Below, in pieces: positions 53,136 to 63,740 of a DNA stretch of 64,000 nt; within the stretch, counting starts at the first letter, position 1; every line of letters starts with the position of its first letter. Below the pieces are notes generated by a model that did no database searches, had not been told where the DNA came from, and saw only the letters and a list, made by a program, of their open reading frames with translations. This stretch comes from CAKZQX01 sp034435975 (GTDB lineage Bacteria; Chloroflexota; Chloroflexia; Chloroflexales; Chloroflexaceae): contig DAOTWD010000132.1 in assembly GCA_034435975.1 (NCBI GenBank), forward strand, positions 37,585 through 101,584. The letters run 5' to 3'. The position numbers and the translations under genes are program-made.

Positions 53136-53825
53136 TTATCCCTGCATTGGCGTTGTCGTACTTTGAGACTGACGAGAGATCATCTGCCGGCGCTCGGCTC
53201 GCCGAATGCGCGTCTTCGGGTCAAACTGCCGCTCCAGTGTCAGCAAGCTAAAGTTGACCGTCAGCGCCAGCACTGCCAGCAGCAGCGCCCCGGCCCAGAT
53301 CTTATCGTGGCGATTTTGCGAGATACCGTCGAACAGAAGCGTCCCCAGGCCGCCCGCACCGAACTTCGCGCCAATCGCTGCGATACCGATTGCGACCACC
53401 GCTGCAATCCGTAGTCCTGCCAGGATCACCGGCAACGCCAGCGGGAACTGGATGCGCCACCAGCGTTGCCAGGCGTTCATCCCCATCCCGCGTGCAGCGT
53501 CAATAATGGCTGGACTGATACTGTGCAGGCCGGCGATGATGTTGCGAACCAGAATAACCTGCACATAGATCACCAGTGCAATAATGACTGATCGCGTGCC
53601 AAGGCCAGAGAAGGGTAACAGCAAAATCAGGAGTGCCAGGCTCGGAATAGTATAGAGAATACTGAGTATCCCCATCACTGGTATGGTGAGCCAACGAAAG
53701 CGGGTGATCAGAATACCCACCGGCAAAGCAATCAGAATGCCTATCAATAGCGCAGTACCCGTCATATACAGATGGCCCTGCAACAATTCCCGGATCACTG
53801 CCGGGTTGTTACGAATATAACTCAC
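53136..53825 (-). CDS. Osmoprotectant ABC permease 2 (OpuCB/OpuCD type)
   Basis: A 229-residue permease with five or six helices and the EAA-type loop AARGMGMNAWQRWWRIQFPLALPVILAGLR near 110-139. It is the last gene of a four-gene minus-strand set, coupled to the ATPase gene by a four-base overlap. OpuC-type systems import glycine betaine, choline or carnitine. A basic tail (RRAERRQMIS) follows the last helix. Confidence 0.85.
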   Translation of the reverse strand: MSYIRNNPAVIRELLQGHLYMTGTALLIGILIALPVGILITRFRWLTIPVMGILSILYTIPSLALLILLLPFSGLGTRSVIIALVIYVQVILVRNIIAGLHSISPAIIDAARGMGMNAWQRWWRIQFPLALPVILAGLRIAAVVAIGIAAIGAKFGAGGLGTLLFDGISQNRHDKIWAGALLLAVLALTVNFSLLTLERQFDPKTRIRRAERRQMISRQSQSTTTPMQG

Positions 53826-54787
53826 CCGCTGCTCCTTCCGCTAGCTGAGTCACGGATATGTTCGAGCGAGAGAATACCAACGGCGCGAGCGTCGTGCAAT
53901 ACAGTCAACGCCTGGACGCCGGTACGGAGCAGTAACGACAGCGCCGACCGCAGATCATCCTGGGCATCAATGGTTGGTTCGCCGTTACGATGATAGTTGA
54001 CCGGAATGTCGGCCATGGCTGACTCGACGCGCAGCAGGCTTAACTGGCGCACCATATCATCAGCACCCACCAGATTGTGGACAAAAGGGTTAGCCGGTTG
54101 AGTGAGAATGGTAAAGGGGGTATCGTATTGCACGATCTGTCCCGCTTGCATAATGACAATCTTGTCGGCCAGACGCAACGCCTCTTCCACATCGTGAGTC
54201 ACAAATAGAATGGTCTTCTTCAGTTGCCGCTGCAAGCGCAGCATCTCTGTTTGTAGACCGGCACGGGTAATGGCGTCAATCGCCCCGAATGGCTCATCCA
54301 TCAGCATCAGCCGGGGGTTGCCTGCCAGTGCCCGCGCCAGACCCACGCGCTGTTGTTGCCCGCCGGACAATTGCGATGGGTAACGGTCACGGTACTCGTC
54401 TGGCGGTAACTCGATCAGGGTCAATAGTTCGTCAACACGTGGTGCAATCTGTTCGCGTGACCATCCAAGCAGGGTTGGCACGACGGCAACGTTCTGGGCC
54501 ACAGTCATATGCGGAAACAGCCCGACCTGCTGAATAACATAGCCGATCCGCTGGCGCAGAGTTGTTACCTTTACCTTGCGAATATCGACGCCATCAATAT
54601 AAATGCGCCCGGTAGTTGGTTCATAGAGCCGATTGACCATTTTGAGCAGCGTTGTTTTGCCACAGCCAGATGGCCCCAGCAGCACAACAAATGATCCTTC
54701 TTCAACTTCAAAGCTGCAATTATCAACTGATGGGCGCACCATGCCGGCAAATTGCCTGGATACATTTTCAAAGCGAATTGCGCTCAC
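53822..54787 (-). CDS. Osmoprotectant ABC ATPase with CBS-like tail
   Basis: A 321-residue ATPase: Walker A GPSGCGKTT, signature LSGGQQQRVGLARA, Walker B LMLMDEPFGAID and THDVEEALRLADKIV are all intact. The tail from about 265 resembles one CBS motif (SALSLLLRTGVQALTVLHDARAVGILSLEHI), as in OpuA/OpuC ATPases that sense ionic strength. The GTG at 54787 is chosen as start because AGGAG lies seven bases upstream and the protein then begins like its family (SAIRFENVSRQF); the longer frame is not conserved. Confidence 0.87.
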   Translation of the reverse strand: MSAIRFENVSRQFAGMVRPSVDNCSFEVEEGSFVVLLGPSGCGKTTLLKMVNRLYEPTTGRIYIDGVDIRKVKVTTLRQRIGYVIQQVGLFPHMTVAQNVAVVPTLLGWSREQIAPRVDELLTLIELPPDEYRDRYPSQLSGGQQQRVGLARALAGNPRLMLMDEPFGAIDAITRAGLQTEMLRLQRQLKKTILFVTHDVEEALRLADKIVIMQAGQIVQYDTPFTILTQPANPFVHNLVGADDMVRQLSLLRVESAMADIPVNYHRNGEPTIDAQDDLRSALSLLLRTGVQALTVLHDARAVGILSLEHIRDSASGRSSG

Positions 54788-54803
54788 GTTATACTCCTGT
54801 CCA

Positions 54804-55766
54804 TCAGGGCGTTGTCTGCAGGAAGCCTTCCCGAATGAGAAAATCGCGGGCCACGTCTGCTGGTTCGCGCTGATTACCGGTGACCTCATAGTTCAGTTCC
54901 TGCATAACCCCATCAGTCAGTCGGGGAGCCAGTGCGTTCAGCGCATCGGCAATCTGAGGATGCGCCTCCAGCGTATCTCGGCGCACCACGGGAGCTACCT
55001 GGTAGGGTGGGAACATGTTCTGGTCATCTTCCAGCACCACCAGGTCAAAGGCACTGATTTCGCCGTCGGTACCAAAGGCCACGACCACGTCCGCATCGCC
55101 ATTGACCAGGCCCTGGTACCGTAAAGCGCCCGTACCTACTGCACGATAGGCACGCAGATTAAAGTCGCCGTAGATTTTGCGTAACCCGGGTAGACCATCC
55201 TCGCGCTCCTGAAACTCGTCAGGACCGATCATGATCAGTTCACTGGCATGGGCCACCATATCTGAAATGGTGCTGATGCCCAGTTCCTCCGCCTGCTCAC
55301 GGCGCATTGCCAGCGCCTGGGTGTTGCTCATCGGGGCCGGCTCAAGCCAGACCAGATTAAACTGTTCGGCATATCCGGCCGATACCTGGTCAAAAACGTC
55401 CTGCGGGTCGGTTGAGACCGGCAAGCCCAGCACGGTTAACAATCCCGTGCCGGTATATTCGGGATACAGATCGATTGCGCCGGCAGTAAGCGCTGATTGG
55501 GCAACCGGGGTTGCGCCCAGGTTCAGCCGCCGCTCAACGGTGAATCCCGCATCCTCTAATATCAGGGCATACATTTCGCCCAGGATAAACTGTTCTGGAA
55601 AATCCTTTGATCCAACACGAATAAGCGGTCTTTCTGCCGTTGCTGGCAGTTCACCATCGGGTGCATCGGTTTGTTCACCGGTCGTCTCTCCACCACATGC
55701 TGCCAGTACAACTGCCAGCAACACCAGTACGATCCATCCGGTATACATTCGTCTCATCTGCATCAT
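54804..55766 (-). CDS. Osmoprotectant ABC substrate-binding lipoprotein
   Basis: A 320-residue OpuC-type binding protein. A signal peptide ends with the lipobox LAACGG near residues 22-27, so the protein is tethered to the membrane by a lipidated Cys. The mature part begins with RVGSKDFPEQFILGEMYALIL and has ALTAGAIDLYPEYTGTGLL, the signature of quaternary-ammonium binders. It lies between the two permease genes and feeds the transporter. Confidence 0.9.
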   Translation of the reverse strand: MMQMRRMYTGWIVLVLLAVVLAACGGETTGEQTDAPDGELPATAERPLIRVGSKDFPEQFILGEMYALILEDAGFTVERRLNLGATPVAQSALTAGAIDLYPEYTGTGLLTVLGLPVSTDPQDVFDQVSAGYAEQFNLVWLEPAPMSNTQALAMRREQAEELGISTISDMVAHASELIMIGPDEFQEREDGLPGLRKIYGDFNLRAYRAVGTGALRYQGLVNGDADVVVAFGTDGEISAFDLVVLEDDQNMFPPYQVAPVVRRDTLEAHPQIADALNALAPRLTDGVMQELNYEVTGNQREPADVARDFLIREGFLQTTP

Positions 55767-55819
55767 TCCTTACTTTTCTCTTTACTACAGGTTACAGAAT
55801 TGGTCTGCTGTGTTTTGCC

Positions 55820-56461
55820 TTAGCCTGTTGGTGGCTGAATAGCCCGTTGCAAGGCGCTCATGCTCATCTCAGCCAGCAGCGCCAGCAGCGCCACGGGTAT
55901 CGCACCCACCAGCAGAATCGCGTTGTTATACATTGCAAAACCGAGCGTAATAAATCGTCCCAATCCACCCGCACCAATGAACGCCGCCAGCGTTGCGCTG
56001 GCAATCACCTCAACCGTTGCAGTTCTAATGCCGGCGATGATTACCGGCAGTGCCAGCGGGATTTCAACCTTGCGTAGTACCTGCCAGTTTGTCATCCCCA
56101 TCCCTAGCGCAGCCTCACGAATGGCCGGGTCGATGGTGCGAAAGGCGGCATCGGTGTTGATCAAGATCGGCGGTAAGGCCAGGATCGTCAGGGCAATGGC
56201 CGCCGATTGGAACGAGAGGCCAGAATAGGGGATGGCTACAAACAGGATCGCCAGGCTGGGAATAACGCGCAGCGCGTTGAAACTGTTGATAAACGCCAGA
56301 GATGCCATCCGCGAACGGGATGTTACCACCCCTAGCGGCACACAGGTCAGAATACCGATGCCGAGTGCCACCGCCACGAGTAGCAGATGTTCGAGCGTGG
56401 CATTCAGCAAAGTGTCACGCCGCTGAATGGCATAGGCCAGCGCGTCACTAAAAACATTCAC
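55820..56461 (-). CDS. Osmoprotectant ABC permease 1
   Basis: A 213-residue permease, paralogue of the one at 53136, with five or six helices and the loop REAALGMGMTNWQVLRKVEIPLALPVIIAGIRT near 113-145. It is the first gene of the operon permease-binding protein-ATPase-permease, all minus. A 53-base gap separates it from the lipoprotein gene. Confidence 0.87.
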   Translation of the reverse strand: MNVFSDALAYAIQRRDTLLNATLEHLLLVAVALGIGILTCVPLGVVTSRSRMASLAFINSFNALRVIPSLAILFVAIPYSGLSFQSAAIALTILALPPILINTDAAFRTIDPAIREAALGMGMTNWQVLRKVEIPLALPVIIAGIRTATVEVIASATLAAFIGAGGLGRFITLGFAMYNNAILLVGAIPVALLALLAEMSMSALQRAIQPPTG

Positions 56462-56611
56462 CGATGATGATCTTTCCGCAAACAGCCAGCATGTCGTGGC
56501 CTATGGTAGCTATTATGGCAAACATATTTTTTGAACCACTCTGGAAGGTTGCTGTGCCCTGGCTCTGGATCGGAGTGGGTAAAACGGTGACGTTCCTGAC
56601 ACAGAATCATG

Positions 56612-57106
56612 CTACCAACCACTGGTACCACGAACACCCTTGAATGGCCCGACGATGTCGCTGGTGATCCAGCCGCCATAAAAGTCTCCCGGTTGGGCCT
56701 GTACCAGTTCGCCATCCAGATAGCAGGCATCCATCAGGCTGGGATAAAATGCGATGTATTGCTTGATTGGCATAAACTCGCGTGTCGGATGTGCATAAAA
56801 CCAGGCCGCATGCACGGCCGTTTTATCACCGACGCTGATAGTATAATAGCTGGCCAGGCCTTTCCATTCGCAGAAAGTTGTGTGCGAGGTTACGGTTAAA
56901 TATTGTAGTTGCGTATCCGCTGGCGAAATATAGTACACCGGCGGGTGGCTGGTTTCCAGGACACGTATAGCCCGCCGTGTTTCGGCCAGGAGTACCCCGT
57001 TAAATAGTATCTGAATATGACGGGTAGACGGCTCCAATCGCGGCGGACGCGGATAATCCCATACCGACTCTTGCCCAGGGCCAGGTTCGATGCGCTGCGG
57101 TTTCAT
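56612..57106 (-). CDS. DUF427-domain protein
   Basis: A 164-residue DUF427 protein of unknown role. ESVWDYPRPPRLEPSTRHIQILFNGVLLAET begins the fold; HPPVYYISPADTQ, FCEWKGLASYYTI and KQYIAFYPSLMDACYLDGE are typical conserved parts. The ATG at 57106 with AGGAGC upstream is preferred over a codon at 57133. It ends in GDFYGGWITSDIVGPFKG as in long members of the family. Confidence 0.88.
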   Translation of the reverse strand: MKPQRIEPGPGQESVWDYPRPPRLEPSTRHIQILFNGVLLAETRRAIRVLETSHPPVYYISPADTQLQYLTVTSHTTFCEWKGLASYYTISVGDKTAVHAAWFYAHPTREFMPIKQYIAFYPSLMDACYLDGELVQAQPGDFYGGWITSDIVGPFKGVRGTSGW

Positions 57107-57625
57107 ACAAGCTCCTGCTATGCTTTTGCACACTGGCTGTTGATCGACATTGTGGGGAGCAATGGGCTGACAGATCTTCGCTGCAGCAGGAATAGCCCGT
57201 AGGTTGGGGGCAACCCCAACATGCTACGTTACGCCAGACGTGTTGCAGGCCAGCGTTGTTTCTGTAATATCCAGTGTACTATCAACATTTCTCTATTGAT
57301 ATTACCATAGAATTGGGGAATAGGCATCAGGGAGAGACCAGAAGATCAGGGGAAAGTGAGCAGACATACACGGTTGTCCGGTCAGTTCGCCTTCCGAGGG
57401 AGGAGTGAGGGAAGAGGAACGTGGAGTGAAGAGTGCGGATTCCCTCTTCTCGCCCCTCCGAGGGAGGAATGGGGGAAGAGGAACGCGGAGCGCGGGTTCT
57501 CTCTCCTCGCTGCTCTGAGGGAGGAGTGAGGGAAGAGGAACGTGGAGTGAGTAGGGCGGGTTCTCTCCTCGCCCGATGACAAAGGTCTTGAAGCCCTGTC
57601 CTTTCTCTTTCCTCCTCTCCCTTTC
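57107..57625. other. Gene-poor gap with repeats, 519 bp
   Basis: It contains the DUF427 5' region, a GTTGGGG-GCAA-CCCCAAC stem-loop with a GNRA-type tetraloop (57203-57220), and the purine-rich repeat at 57395-57560. No gene is supported. Confidence 0.6.
57395..57560. repeat. Three imperfect copies of a purine-rich ~35 bp core
   Basis: A core beginning CGAGGGAGGAGTGAGGGAAG recurs at about 57395, 57459 and 57516, with spacers of CT-rich sequence giving 57-64 base periods. It lies downstream of meaB. It resembles the purine/pyrimidine tract at 3056 in composition. Confidence 0.8.
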
Positions 57626-58762
<1,137 letters not shown>

Positions 58763-58857
58763 ACGCTCTGCTATCTACACAATCGCACGACAGTACCGTC
58801 CACAGACGTTCCTGGGGGCACTGTCGGCACCATGGTTCTGGTGTGAACAGATCTGCG

Positions 58858-61041
58858 TTACACTGCTGTCAGACGATGGTTCAGTTCTTCGATCACCTTC
58901 TGCGCTGCAACGGGAATGACGGTGCCTGGCCCAAAAATAGCAGCGGCACCGTGCTGTCGCAGATACTCGTAGTCCTGAGCAGGAATCACACCGCCAATCA
59001 CCACCATAATATCCTCACGGCCCAGTTTGCGCAATTCCTCGACCAGTTGCGGCAGCAGTGTCTTGTGACCGGCGGCCAGGGAACTGATCCCAACCACATG
59101 CACGTCGTTTTCTACGGCCTGCCGCGCCACCTCATCGGGGGTCTGAAAGAGCGGGCCAATGTCAACATCAAAGCCCAGGTCAGCAAAAGCGGTTGAAATC
59201 ACCTTCGCCCCGCGATCATGCCCGTCCTGTCCAATCTTAGCGACCAGAATACGCGGGCGGCGACCTTCGCGCTGGGCAAACTCATCGGTCATCTTGCGCA
59301 CTGTTGCAACTTCGTCGTCGTCACCAAACTCGGTGCTATAGACGCCCGAAATCGAGCGGATAACCGCTTTGTGACGCCCAAAGACCTTCTCCATAGCATA
59401 CGAGATCTCACCGAGGCTGGCACGGGCGCGAGCAGCCTCGATAGCCAATGCTAACAGATTCCCTTCACCGGTTGCGGCGCTACGGGTAATCGCATCCAGA
59501 GCTGCCTGTACGCGTGCCTCATCACGCTCCCTGCGCAGGCGCTCCAGTCGTTGTATCTGCGATTGGCGTACAGCGGTGTTATCCACCTCCAGGATCTCAA
59601 TCGGGTCTTCTTTCGGCAGACGATATTTGTTCACCCCTACCAGCGTCTCTTTGCCGGAGTCAATATGGGCCTGGCGGCGGGCAGCGGCCTCCTCAATACG
59701 CATCTTGGGCAGACCGGTTTCGATAGCCCTGGCCATGCCACCCAGGCCTTCTACCTCCTGAATGTGGCTCCATGCGCGCTGTGCCAGTTGACTGGTCAGT
59801 GTCTCGACATAATAGGAACCACCCCAGGGATCCAGAACATTGCAAATGCCGGTTTCGTCTTGCAGATAAAGCTGGGTATTACGTGCAATACGCGCCGAGA
59901 AATCGGTCGGAAGGGCAATGGCCTCATCCAGGGCATTGGTATGCAACGATTGCGTATGGCCGAGCGCAGCCGCCATCGCTTCGATGCAGGTGCGGGCGAC
60001 GTTGTTAAACGGGTCTTGCTCTTGCAAACTCCATCCCGACGTCTGGCTATGGGTGCGCAAGGCCATCGACTTGTCGTTCTTGGGATTAAACTGCTTGATA
60101 ATTTTGGCCCACAGCAAGCGCGCAGCGCGCATCTTGGCCACTTCCATAAAGTAGTTCATACCAATCGCCCAGAAGAACGAGAGGCGTGGTGCAAAATCAT
60201 CCACCTGCATCCCGGCTTTGATACCGGTACGTACGTACTCCAGACCATCGGCTAGCGTATAACCCAGTTCAAGGTCAGCGGTAGCACCAGCTTCCTGCAT
60301 ATGGTAACCTGAAATACTGATACTGTTGAATTTGGGCATGTTTTGCGCCGTAAAGGCAAAAATGTCACCAATGATGCGCATCGAAGGCTCCGGCGGGTAA
60401 ATGTAGGTATTACGCACCATGTATTCTTTGAGAATATCGTTCTGGATGGTGCCCGTCAGCTGGTCGTGTGAAACGCCCTGTTCTTCGGCAGCGACAATAT
60501 AGAAGGCCATAATTGGCAATACTGCGCCATTCATCGTCATTGAAACGGACATTTGATCCAGGGGAATGCCATCGAACAGGATCTTCATATCCAGGATCGA
60601 GTCGATAGCTACGCCAGCCTTGCCGACATCGCCCACTACACGTGGGTGATCGGAGTCATAGCCGCGGTGAGTCGCCAGGTCGAATGCGACTGACAGCCCT
60701 TTCTGCCCGGCGGCGAGATTACGGCGATAGAAGGCATTGCTCTCCTCCGCTGTCGAAAAGCCTGCATATTGCCGCACGGTCCAGGGTTGGGTCACATACA
60801 TCGTTGGATACGGCCCGCGCAGGAATGGCGGCAAGCCAGCGACATAGCCGAGATGCTCCATCCCGGCCGTATCTTCGCGGGTATACAGCGGCTTGACATC
60901 AATTTGCTCCATCGTGTTCCAGACAAGTTCCTCAATCGACTTGCCGGTTTCCTGCTCAACCCGTTCACGCCACTGCGCGAAACTCGGTGCCGGAACATTG
61001 CTGTCATATTCCAGGGTGGTAAAATCTGGTGTCTGGCTCAT
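58858..61041 (-). CDS. mutB: Methylmalonyl-CoA mutase, large (catalytic) subunit
   Basis: A 727-residue mutase. The N-terminal TIM barrel has GPYPTMYVTQPWTVRQYAG near 77-95, with the substrate Tyr; the C-terminal cobalamin domain has GQDGHDRGAKVI near 604-615 with the lower-ligand His, and the GG of VVIGGVIP. It interconverts (R)-methylmalonyl-CoA and succinyl-CoA. It overlaps mutA by four bases (ATGA). Presence of the B12 His here and its loss in the partner marks this as the active subunit. Confidence 0.96.
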   Translation of the reverse strand: MSQTPDFTTLEYDSNVPAPSFAQWRERVEQETGKSIEELVWNTMEQIDVKPLYTREDTAGMEHLGYVAGLPPFLRGPYPTMYVTQPWTVRQYAGFSTAEESNAFYRRNLAAGQKGLSVAFDLATHRGYDSDHPRVVGDVGKAGVAIDSILDMKILFDGIPLDQMSVSMTMNGAVLPIMAFYIVAAEEQGVSHDQLTGTIQNDILKEYMVRNTYIYPPEPSMRIIGDIFAFTAQNMPKFNSISISGYHMQEAGATADLELGYTLADGLEYVRTGIKAGMQVDDFAPRLSFFWAIGMNYFMEVAKMRAARLLWAKIIKQFNPKNDKSMALRTHSQTSGWSLQEQDPFNNVARTCIEAMAAALGHTQSLHTNALDEAIALPTDFSARIARNTQLYLQDETGICNVLDPWGGSYYVETLTSQLAQRAWSHIQEVEGLGGMARAIETGLPKMRIEEAAARRQAHIDSGKETLVGVNKYRLPKEDPIEILEVDNTAVRQSQIQRLERLRRERDEARVQAALDAITRSAATGEGNLLALAIEAARARASLGEISYAMEKVFGRHKAVIRSISGVYSTEFGDDDEVATVRKMTDEFAQREGRRPRILVAKIGQDGHDRGAKVISTAFADLGFDVDIGPLFQTPDEVARQAVENDVHVVGISSLAAGHKTLLPQLVEELRKLGREDIMVVIGGVIPAQDYEYLRQHGAAAIFGPGTVIPVAAQKVIEELNHRLTAV

Positions 61042-63203
61042 GATACGATTCCTATCTTCTTGTGCAGATTCAGCAGTATCTGATAACAGTTGGCGCGGAC
61101 ATGGATAAACTCATCCACACCGGCCTGTTTGTGGGCCTCGATCTGATCAGCTGGGTAGCCCGCCAATATCACCGTCACATCAGGGGTAGACTGCTTGATA
61201 CCCTGTGTCAGTGGGGGCACCAGATCCGGGTAGGTCGCATCGGTCGAGCAGATAACAACCACGGGTGCGCCGGATTCACGAGCGGCCTCCACTGCCGCCT
61301 CTGGCGTTGGAAAGCCGTTATTGGTGATCACTTCAAACCCACCAACTTCAAAGAACCCTGTCGAGAAATCGGCACGAGCCTTGTGCTGGGAGATTGGCCC
61401 CATATTTGCCAGAAATACCTTCGGGCGTGCGCCAGTACGCGCTGTGTATTGATCGGCAGCAGCACGTAAGGCTTCAAATGGCTCAGTACCACGATGGATG
61501 CGAACCGGCGTAATCTGAGGAGGTGTCGCGCTATTCTGGGTGCGGATAGTCTGGGTGATATCGCCCAGGGTTGCGCCTGCGAGAATAGCAGCCACCGCAG
61601 TCTCTATCAGATCCGGGCTATCGGGTGAAAGGCGGGCCAGTGCCGCCTGCCGCTCACCGGCATGGGCGGCAGCACGGTACTGGCTCACCTGGGCGGCACG
61701 TTCGGCAGCAAGCGCGGTGTAGTCAATCGTACGCTTCTCCAACGGTTTCTCTTTGAGATTCGCGTACATATTGGTGCCGACAAAGACATCTTTGCGCACG
61801 GCAATATTCTTTGCCCGCTGGCTAGCAACTTGAGCTACCTGCTCCTGTGGGGAGCCAGCCATAAGTGCTTTGAACATACCACCCTGACGCTCAACGTCCT
61901 GAAACAACTTCCAGGTTTCGCGAGCCACCGAATCGGTCAGCTTCTCAATATACCACGAACCTCCAGCCGGATCGATCAATTTAGCAAAGTTACATTCCTG
62001 CTCCAGGATAATATGAATATTGCGAGCGATGCGGCGCGAGAACTCATCGGGCATGCGGATCAGTTCATCAAAAGGGGCAATATGCATGCTGTTACAGCCA
62101 CCCATCACGCTCGAAAAGGCCTCGGTGGTCGTGCGCAGCATATTCACATACGGATCGTAGATTGTCTTGTTCCAGAATGACGTGCGTGTATGCATGATCA
62201 GCTTTTGCGAATCGGCATTGCCTCCAAAAGCCTGGATGACTCTGGCCCAGACAAGCCGGGCTGCCCGTAATTTGGCAATTTCCATAAAGAAGTTCGAGCC
62301 AAGCGCAAACACGAACATCATCCGTGGCGCAATCTGGTCAATCGTCAAGCCACGTGCCTGCATTTCGCGTATATACTCGACCCCAGTTGCCACGGTAAAA
62401 GCCAGTTCCTGCACTGCGCTGCCGCCGCTGTTATGGTACGGTTGGCCTTGCACCGCAATCGTCTTCAATCGAGGCGCATAGGTTGCGGCCCAGGTTGTGA
62501 AGCGCGCCATGGTATCATATGCACCGACGAGGGAACGGGCCAGCGTGCCGGTATATACCAGTGCGCCCAGTGGATCCATTCCCACACACCCGTTCAGCTT
62601 TGCGGGAGATTTTCCCTGCTTCCGTAACAGCGCCACCAGCAACATAGCGAAGGGAAACGCGACCGTGCCTGCCTGCACGAGCAGTGGTGTCTGTTCCAGG
62701 TCAATGCCCTCCAGCGCCTGAGCCAGATCGTCCAATGTAGAAATCGACGTGCCGCCATGCCCTACCTGATCGGCAGTAGCCTGATCGGCATCCAGACCCG
62801 CCAGCGTTGCCTGATCCAGCACCAGGTTGACTGCCGTCTGTCCCCGTTGCATATCAGCCCGAAGCGCCGTATTAAATTCGGCAGCCGTACCATACGGTAA
62901 TTCCTGGGCAACCTCCCATGCCTTTGTCAAATACCCGCTGGCCTTGCTTGAGCGCACATAGGGCGGGAAGCCCGGTAGCGAGTCGACATAGGGCAGTTCA
63001 GCAACGTCTTCTTGCCGATACATCGGCTGGAGCGCAATGCCCTCATACGTCCTGGTAACAAGCTTCTTCTCGAAAGGCACCCCTTTGAGTACCTTCTCGG
63101 TTGCCTTGAGCCACGCTTCATACGGTGGTACAGGAAAATCGTTCAATAACTGAAGTTGTTGTTCTGGTACCTGCTGCTCATTGCCGTTCGATACTTGTGA
63201 CAT
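61038..63203 (-). CDS. mutA: Methylmalonyl-CoA mutase, small subunit
   Basis: A 721-residue homologue of mutB that keeps the barrel and cobalamin-like folds but has lost the DxHxxG motif: the equivalent region reads ANMGPISQHKARADF near 595-610. This is the usual state of MutA in heterodimeric enzymes, giving a non-catalytic structural partner. It is the first gene of mutA-mutB-meaB. CCTCC on the plus strand before the ATG (GGAGGATAG on the minus) supports the start. Confidence 0.94.
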   Translation of the reverse strand: MSQVSNGNEQQVPEQQLQLLNDFPVPPYEAWLKATEKVLKGVPFEKKLVTRTYEGIALQPMYRQEDVAELPYVDSLPGFPPYVRSSKASGYLTKAWEVAQELPYGTAAEFNTALRADMQRGQTAVNLVLDQATLAGLDADQATADQVGHGGTSISTLDDLAQALEGIDLEQTPLLVQAGTVAFPFAMLLVALLRKQGKSPAKLNGCVGMDPLGALVYTGTLARSLVGAYDTMARFTTWAATYAPRLKTIAVQGQPYHNSGGSAVQELAFTVATGVEYIREMQARGLTIDQIAPRMMFVFALGSNFFMEIAKLRAARLVWARVIQAFGGNADSQKLIMHTRTSFWNKTIYDPYVNMLRTTTEAFSSVMGGCNSMHIAPFDELIRMPDEFSRRIARNIHIILEQECNFAKLIDPAGGSWYIEKLTDSVARETWKLFQDVERQGGMFKALMAGSPQEQVAQVASQRAKNIAVRKDVFVGTNMYANLKEKPLEKRTIDYTALAAERAAQVSQYRAAAHAGERQAALARLSPDSPDLIETAVAAILAGATLGDITQTIRTQNSATPPQITPVRIHRGTEPFEALRAAADQYTARTGARPKVFLANMGPISQHKARADFSTGFFEVGGFEVITNNGFPTPEAAVEAARESGAPVVVICSTDATYPDLVPPLTQGIKQSTPDVTVILAGYPADQIEAHKQAGVDEFIHVRANCYQILLNLHKKIGIVS

Positions 63204-63740
63204 ACACTATCCTCCTGGTGGCGACTGGATGGGTCAACTCTGACTGATGCGATCTCGGCACAATCGTCTATTCTTTACCTGAGGATGTCAGGACGTAGTG
63301 GTTCATCAGGTCACTACCATCTCTCACTGTTCGTACCAGCAGTCATCAGCAAACTGCTGATTAAGAGCGAGGAGCGTATTGTTAGCAATCTTACTACACA
63401 ACGGTGGTGATTTACTGAAACTATACCATGGAGGCATCAGAACAGCAAGTGCCAGAGAAATTATTATAACATCCGGAGGTAGGACGCGCTACAATACGCT
63501 ATGCCTACGCCCATGCCGCGCCCGCGCCCCGGAGGGACGCGCACCCAAGCGCGCCGCCCTGCCGCCCCGCGCCGCCCGCGCCCCGGAGGGACGCGCTCCC
63601 GCTGCACCGCGTCTTCCCCCAGCGGGGGCAGGACACACTCGCCCTGCCCGCTGTAGGGCACGGCTCCGGCGTGCCTGCGGTCGTGCCGGGTGCACCGCAC
63701 ACGAAGACGCCGCCCGTCGCGAGGATGCCTCCCCGTGCCG
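63204..63740. other. mutA leader and GC-rich gap, 537 bp
   Basis: The proximal 250 bases are the mutA leader, with hairpins such as GTAGTG/CACTAC near 63296-63320 and CAGCAG...CTGCTG near 63336-63360. I looked for a cobalamin riboswitch B12 box and did not find one. From 63490 to 63740 the sequence is very GC-rich with two CCCCGGAGGGACGCGC motifs and no believable gene. Confidence 0.55.
63463..63471 (-). promoter_or_regulatory. Extended -10 for the mut operon
   Basis: On the minus strand this reads TGTTATAAT, the same extended -10 form as at 35646. Transcription would start near 63456, leaving an untranslated leader of about 250 bases before mutA. Confidence 0.5.

Noticed and set aside
63204..63460. 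Cobalamin riboswitch upstream of mutA
   Set aside because: I looked for the B12 box and did not see one; leader hairpins alone are not enough.
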